Below are positions 58,137 to 64,000 of a DNA stretch of 64,000 nt, in pieces (positions within the stretch are counted from its first letter, which is position 1; every line of letters starts with the position of its first letter). The notes below the pieces were generated by a model. It had not been told where the DNA came from and made no database searches. It saw only the letters and a program-made list of their open reading frames with translations. Position numbers and translations under genes: made by a program. Source of the stretch: Promerops cafer (lineage: Eukaryota; Chordata; Aves; Passeriformes; Nectariniidae); assembly GCA_013398275.1 (NCBI GenBank), contig VZSE01010765.1:373251-437250 (forward strand), read 5' to 3'.

Positions 58137-61100
58137 AAACCAACCTTAAGGTTAGCATTTTTACAATCTACAAGAGGCATTTTTTGTTTAAGGGTCTTTT
58201 TTAAGTATTAGTTTATCATGTTCTGCTAATGATCTTTCAGATTCAAAATAATACTGTGTTTCTCAGTTAAAAATGAGTTGACTTTAGAAGAAAGGAAGAA
58301 AACAAATTTCTCTGGCCTGTGCACCTGGTAATACAGTTACCAAATATGTTTCTAAATGCCTTGTGTTGTATTCACAGGGAGATCTTCCTCTAAAGCTCTC
58401 TTCACTGCTGTAATGTAAACATACTGAAAAAAAATGGGTCTTTTACTATCTGTCTCTGCAACACAGCTAACAGAAAGCTCCATCTTACAGAAGAGAATTA
58501 TCAATCCCTCTAGAGAGCCTAAAGCAAGAAAGCCCAAGTAAAAAAAAAAAAAAATTAGACATGCCTGCATGACAAAAATCAATAAAATACAATCTCTTGT
58601 GGTTTAATATGAAAATAAACACAAAGAAGAAGTGGCTTTCAGGAAAAATATTGAGCTGCAGGTATAGAATTAAAGATGTCAAGAGAAGACTGAAAGCAGA
58701 GGATGTTGTCCAGTTTACTGTAGGACATATTTCAGAACCAAAGCCAGGGATAATAGTGTTGGAGGGTAAGGTGTCTGGCCATGTCTGAAAACCAAAATTC
58801 AATATGAGAATGTTAGTTATGTGAGTGAGAGTGAGATGAAAAAGCACTCGTCTCATGAGTGCCAAACTTTGGGACACATTTTTAAAACATTTGATTAATT
58901 CGTGGTTATCTATAATTGGTTAAAATGCTGTGAATAATAAAAAGAATTAAAGGTATGGTTTTGTTTGGCTAATTTATTTTCTATTGAATTTATCATTTTC
59001 TGTCATACTTAACTGTAGGTACTACTGGGTATTAATGATGCTTTGATATTTGTGTTGTGCACTGTTGTCAGTAGTGCAGGTACTCTGAAGCTGTTTGAGT
59101 GTATACTCTATGTTTTCCAGGAAATTTTAAAAATTCCTTTAAAATTGTTTCTGAACACTGCATGTCCTAGTCTTGTTATGTCGTCTATGGAAAAAAAATT
59201 GAAACAGAGCTTTAGCAGTATTTTAAATCCTTAAATTACTCATGGTACATTCAAATCTAACTCCATTTTTAAAATCAGGGAATAAATAAGGAGACCTTTA
59301 CTTTTAAGTTCAGTTTTTTGATAGTACCAGTGATGTAAAGTAATTGCAAATTAATGTATTGCAGGGTTTTATTTAAATAGGTAGAGTAGCATAATTTCCA
59401 TTCTGATTGTACTTGAAGGCTCATATGTGCTGTAACTCATTGTAAAGTTGCTGTAAGAAACTATGAAAAAAATAATGTGGGTTTTTTTAGCTTTCCCCTG
59501 TTTTCCTGGGTTAATAAAACTTGTGTAGGTGGAGCAACAGGACTCTTACACAGACTCAGTGAAGCAGTGTTTGTTGGGGAAAAATGTTGTTGTAGAAAGC
59601 ATCTGATAGATGGGAATTATGAAATTACTGACATGTAATCTACCCCCAAATTCTTGCAGTTGTAAAACACATCCCTGCCCTAAGTCATGTGTTGGTTCAA
59701 TATCATGTTGGCTTTTTCATAAGCATGTCTTTGAGATTTCCATGTCTGTGTGGGTCTTGCTTATGAAGCATTTAGCTTTAAGTGCTTGATCAAGAAATTT
59801 TATTATACTCTACCCAGAGTTGCTTTTCTGCCCTGCACGTTCAAAATCCTTTGCCAAGCAAGCTCCTGAAAATATATCTATTAAGTTTATTACATTTATT
59901 TAGTTACCTGTCATTTTAAGCTTTACCTAGTGGCAACAGCAATAGTGGAAGGAAAATTTGTATGAGGCTTACAGCTAGTTTTTAAGTCTGTGATAAAGCA
60001 GCTAGTTCTAAAGTATCTGTATGATTAGACAAAAGTGAAAATGAATGTATAATCTGTGTGACTGTCAATCATTCTTACTGTTGGGGGGACTAAGTAATTC
60101 CTTTTAAGCTTCCCATTTGCGTGCCTGCACTGCCTTTTCTCTGGTTTTATCACTTTAAATGACGCAGAAGGCTGTCTAACTTCTCCTTGTAATCAGTCCA
60201 GTTTGTTGTGAGAGTTAGCACTTTATATCTTCTAACAAATCATGCTTGAAGGCATACTGCATGTTTGTTTGCAGGTGTATTTCTCTGTGACAGCTGTTCC
60301 TTAAGACCCTGAGATCTGCCATTAATTCTGAGTAGTCAGAAAGGCATCCATCTAGTCAGCAGTACAAATCATTACTGCTTGTTGATAAGTTTTCATTATT
60401 AACATTTCTCAAAGGCAAGGGTGACTGAAATTTATGGCATCAGTCAGCCACATGAGATGGGGATGTGTCATAAATGCTGCCAGATGTCACTGAGATGAGT
60501 TCATGTGCAACAAGCAAATCTTAGGGAGAGCTGTGAAAACTGCTGTGGCGAATCCCCTTCTCCAAGCCTGTTTCTGTGGCATAAATCAAATGGTATTGTG
60601 ACTTCTCAGCGTGGAGTCAAAGTGGCCCCATAGGCACCGTAGCATCACCAGGAATGTGATGCAGAGCTGGGGCAAGGTTGTATGCAGCCATGGTGAAGGT
60701 AGGACTTGATGCATGGCCCACCTTGTGCTATTGCAGGTATGGCCTTGACCTTGCTGGAAATCCCATCAGGAAGATAATGAATCAAATCCCAAATTGTTTT
60801 TGAAAGAAAAATAAACCCTACAGAGATCTCCAGAAAATAACTTTATAACCTTTTTTGAGAAGTGGGGTTTGGGTTATACCTTTATGAAGATTGATTAATG
60901 TGTTGAACTGTGAAGACACAACCTTGCAAAACCAGCAAATGTTACTATTTCTTTAAAGAACTAACCAAGACCTGAGACTACATGAAGAAAGATTAATGTT
61001 TAGTTGGCAAAATCATGACCGAAGAGCATAGAGAGCAGGTATTAAACTTGTCCATTCAGTCTGTAGGTCGGCACATACCCTTGTCTTAGATGATGGTCTG

Positions 61101-64000
61101 CCATGCCATGCTGGTATTTTACCCCCAGAGACTTCTCTCTTGGGGCAAGGGAAACAAGGGAGCAAAATCAAGGTTGCAAAGACATAGTATGTTAGGAATT
61201 TTTCATGCTTATTTTCCAAACACATCTACAGTTCAAATTTAATTTTTTATTTGGTTTTGACTGGTTTATCTCTAAGGCAGTTATATCCTTTGGTTGATGT
61301 ATGCTGCTTCTGCGCTATCTTATTCTGCCTTTTTACAGCCTGCATATGAAACTTAAACTATTTTCTTTGCCATTTGGGCCAGTTTTTGTCTGTCTCTCCT
61401 TCACTGGAGATCCTACGAGCTATACAGGTATTGGTTTCTATTTAGAAAGACGCCCTGGCTATATTACCTTCTGATTTTTATAAACTATTAAAATCCCCAA
61501 ACTGCATAATTTTACAGAAATATACAAGGTTTGCATGAACTTTTTTACATCCTATTGCTCATTTTCATAGGTGTTCTGCATTTAAGTGTTATTGTACTGC
61601 TTGTAATGGACCAAACAATAAAGTAATTTGCCAAATATTATATAGACTCTTGTTTATGGCTCTAATTTGGTATGCTGTTATTCTGAGTAGTCTAGAATTG
61701 CTTTAAGGAAAATACTCTTGTAGTGCAAGGTAATCTCTTTGGCTGCAGTTAATTTGATTTTTCTTGGTAGCAGGAGGCAAATTAAATGGAGTTAAAATTA
61801 CATTGATAAACCACAGCCTCCACATCTCACCATAGCTCCAAAACTGCAGATTAAGTCTAGGTCATCTTTCTGGTTTAAAGGAGAAACATGGATATGAGAG
61901 CTCAAACCGTTTTGATAATTACAAATGGTTATTTGATGGGCAGGTAGGCATGATTCAAAGTAAGAAATCATTGGTGTCTAATCCTATTTGGTTATTTTGC
62001 ATCATCATAGGGAGGTTTCAGGGTGGTTCAGAGGAGAATTTCTCTTTTTATGTTGTTGTCCATCTTAAGTGGGACAGAGTTGAAATGTTCTTTGGAGAAA
62101 CACTTATGCCCGTCTGAGGAAGGTAGCTGTCAAAAGACCTTGAAAGTTCAAAGAGAATTACCCAGAGCTAAAGACAGCAGAGCTGTGAGAGCTTGTGTGT
62201 CCTGAGAAGATGCTCATTTATTGGTGAATACCAGTTTCTTGGGGGTTAGTCACAGCATCCTGACTTGCAATGGAACCTTCCATATTTATGGGAGGAGATG
62301 TAAGTGCTTGTGCTTCTTGGTATTAATTTATATTTATATTTATATTTATATTTATATNNNNNNNNNNNNNNNNNNNNNNNNNNNNNNNNNNNNNNNNNNN
62401 NNNNNNNNNNNNNNNNNNNNNNNNNNNNNNNNNNNNNNNNNNNNNNNNNNNNNNNNNNNNNNNNNNNNNNNNNNNTTATATTTATATTTATATATGTAGA
62501 TACAGATATAAGTATAAATATCCATGGTGTTCCAGTGAGGTAAGTAGGAAAAAAGCAGGGAATTGTAACCAGTCTAAGTAAAGTAGAGAAGTTGCCAAAT
62601 TGCCTGTTTGGCAGGTTAACCCTAGGAAGGTCTCCAGTGCACTTTGACCTCAGTGGGATGTGTGCTGGAGGGAATACAACTGGGGCTGGCATTAAGCTGG
62701 GCTGCTGGCATTAGGGGCCAAGCAAAAAGCAACGTGCAAACCAGGAGTTGCCCCTGCCAGCCAGAAATGAAAAGCTTAAACCAGTTCTGTGGTTAGGTAA
62801 ACCTTTGGCATGAAGCAAAAAGGATGGACAGCAGAAACAAAGCAATGTTCTCATGTATGTGGGGCAAAGCAGCTTCTTTGAAGAGAAAAAGCTGTGCTGT
62901 GAAAGGACTAGAAACCAAATTTTGGCATAAATTGTGTAGAGAAAATACCAGGGGGCAAAAACCATCAAAAAAACCCAAACCACAAAACTCTAGTACATTG
63001 CTGCAATCTCTTGCATTTGTCAGAAGGGAAGTATTTGTCAACCAACTTATTTAAGATTTTTCAGAGTAGACTTACTCAAGGAAGGAGGGAGATGCTCACT
63101 CCCTTGAGTGTGTTTGAGTGCGATCCAGGCTCTGGTGCCTGTAGCAGCAAGGAGAGAAACCAACAGAGAGCTGTAAGCTTGAGAGCTGAGATACAGCAGG
63201 GATGACCCTAAATCAGCTCCTTAGCTCTCAGAAACACTACAAAGATCTTGGGAGCGGAGTTTGCTCCCCTCAAAGACAGTGAAGGATTGACTGTTGGGCT
63301 GGTACTGGGGACCCCTCTGCAGAGACCCTTTGTGTAGGAGGAAGGTTGCTTACATCCTTTTTCCTGTTCCTATTTCCTGGGCTTTCGAGTTTTCCTCAGT
63401 TTTGGAGGTTAATTACCCTTGTTTGTTATAATAAATAGTGACTTTTGTTGCTGCTGTTCAGCCTTCTCCATGGAGTTCACTCCATTAGAAGGCTGTTATG
63501 GGTCCACCTCAGAACTTTGGCTAATCCTTGGAAATGCTGCCTCGAGAATATCAAATCCCTCTCCCCCCCTGGCAGATTGCAGATGGCCCAGTGGAGTAAG
63601 CAAAATAATTAGGTAGGTCATGCAGGAATGGAGGGAAGCACAGCATTGAAACAGAGACAAGATGGGAAGCTGGGAAGTGGGGGAAGAACATGCTGGGAGA
63701 GATGGAAAAAGTAAAGAGAAAGTATTAGAAATGGAAGAGGAAAAGTAGGTGACAAGCTGAATATCCAGAAAATAATTCTCTGGATAGTCCCTTTCCCTGA
63801 TTAATTGATAATGGGTTTACACAATGGAGGACTGTGTTACTATTTTGTTTAAAGGAGAATAATTAGAGGTTTATTCACTCAACTTTAAATAGTTTGAGCT
63901 GTATCAGCTGAAAATATGACTTTGTGGTTTTATGTGTTATTTTATTGTTTTCATTTTTAGTGGATAGTATATCAAATGATTTCTCTTTGATCTTCATTTG
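58137..64000 (+). other. KIF16B intron to the window end
   Basis: Non-coding DNA continuing the intron after the PX exon. It contains the TTTATA repeat with an N gap (about 62325-62510). The segment 62540-63350 is somewhat richer in G+C and could be an old repeat, but I could not match it to a family. No KIF16B exon, other gene or RNA gene was recognised before base 64000. Confidence 0.5.
62325..62510. repeat. TTTATA tandem repeat interrupted by an assembly gap
   Basis: TTTATATTTATAT-type hexanucleotide repeats run up to 62357 and resume at 62476. Between them are 118 N bases (62358-62475). The repeat very likely continues through the gap, so its true length is unknown. Frames translated across it have no meaning. 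Confidence 0.9.

Noticed and set aside
62540..63350. Possible old repeat or LTR with raised G+C
   Set aside because: No terminal repeats, target-site duplication or family match that I can see.

Overview
This window is vertebrate nuclear DNA and almost certainly avian. It holds CR1 retrotransposon tails ending in the ATTCTATGATTCTA signature and several LTRs that begin TGTCTTGGTTTGA. That LTR family is, to my knowledge, typical of songbirds, so a passerine is the best guess. The base composition is AT-rich. Genes have long introns with GT..AG boundaries. There are no bacterial features, tRNAs, rRNAs or CRISPR arrays.

One protein-coding gene accounts for all the recognisable coding sequence: KIF16B (SNX23), the kinesin-3 motor that carries early endosomes and ends in a PI(3)P-binding PX domain. 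It lies on the + strand. Twelve coding exons can be placed: 9501-9620, 10176-10227, 11417-11554, 15903-15985, 16165-16253, 24818-24871, 26227-27582, 31732-31890, 32730-32835, 33370-33420, 40033-40155 and 46646-46735. They join in a consistent phase to 2421 nt, or exactly 807 codons, with no stop. The window therefore starts inside the gene, downstream of the motor domain. It runs through the FHA domain and the long coiled-coil stalk and stops about halfway through the PX domain. The motor exons lie before base 1. The end of the PX domain and the 3' UTR lie beyond base 64000.

The most interesting object is a block at 34421-36472, between the exon ending at 33420 and the first PX exon. It has a strong splice acceptor in the correct phase (0), about 2 kb of protein-like sequence in shifting frames, a final stop, and a polyadenylation signal 91 bases after that stop. 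I read it as an alternative terminal exon that would replace the PX domain with a different tail. In this species it is broken by about six frame changes and two nonsense codons. The neighbouring 1356-nt stalk exon is completely intact.

The introns carry mobile elements. An ERVL-like solo LTR lies at 11780-12884. A CR1 at 18034-19046 is split by an ERVK-like solo LTR (18060-18488). A probable LTR lies at 20515-21434, and another ERVL-like LTR at 29391-30219. There is a CR1 fragment at about 44960-45113. A second CR1 (46811-49079) is split by an LTR (46955-47993), and a further CR1 lies at 57610-58136. All five LTRs appear to lie antisense to the gene. Smaller structures include a perfect 14-bp hairpin just before one exon, two palindromes, a 45-bp tandem duplication, and an N-filled gap inside a TTTATA repeat at 62358-62475. 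The rest is ordinary intron in which I recognise nothing.
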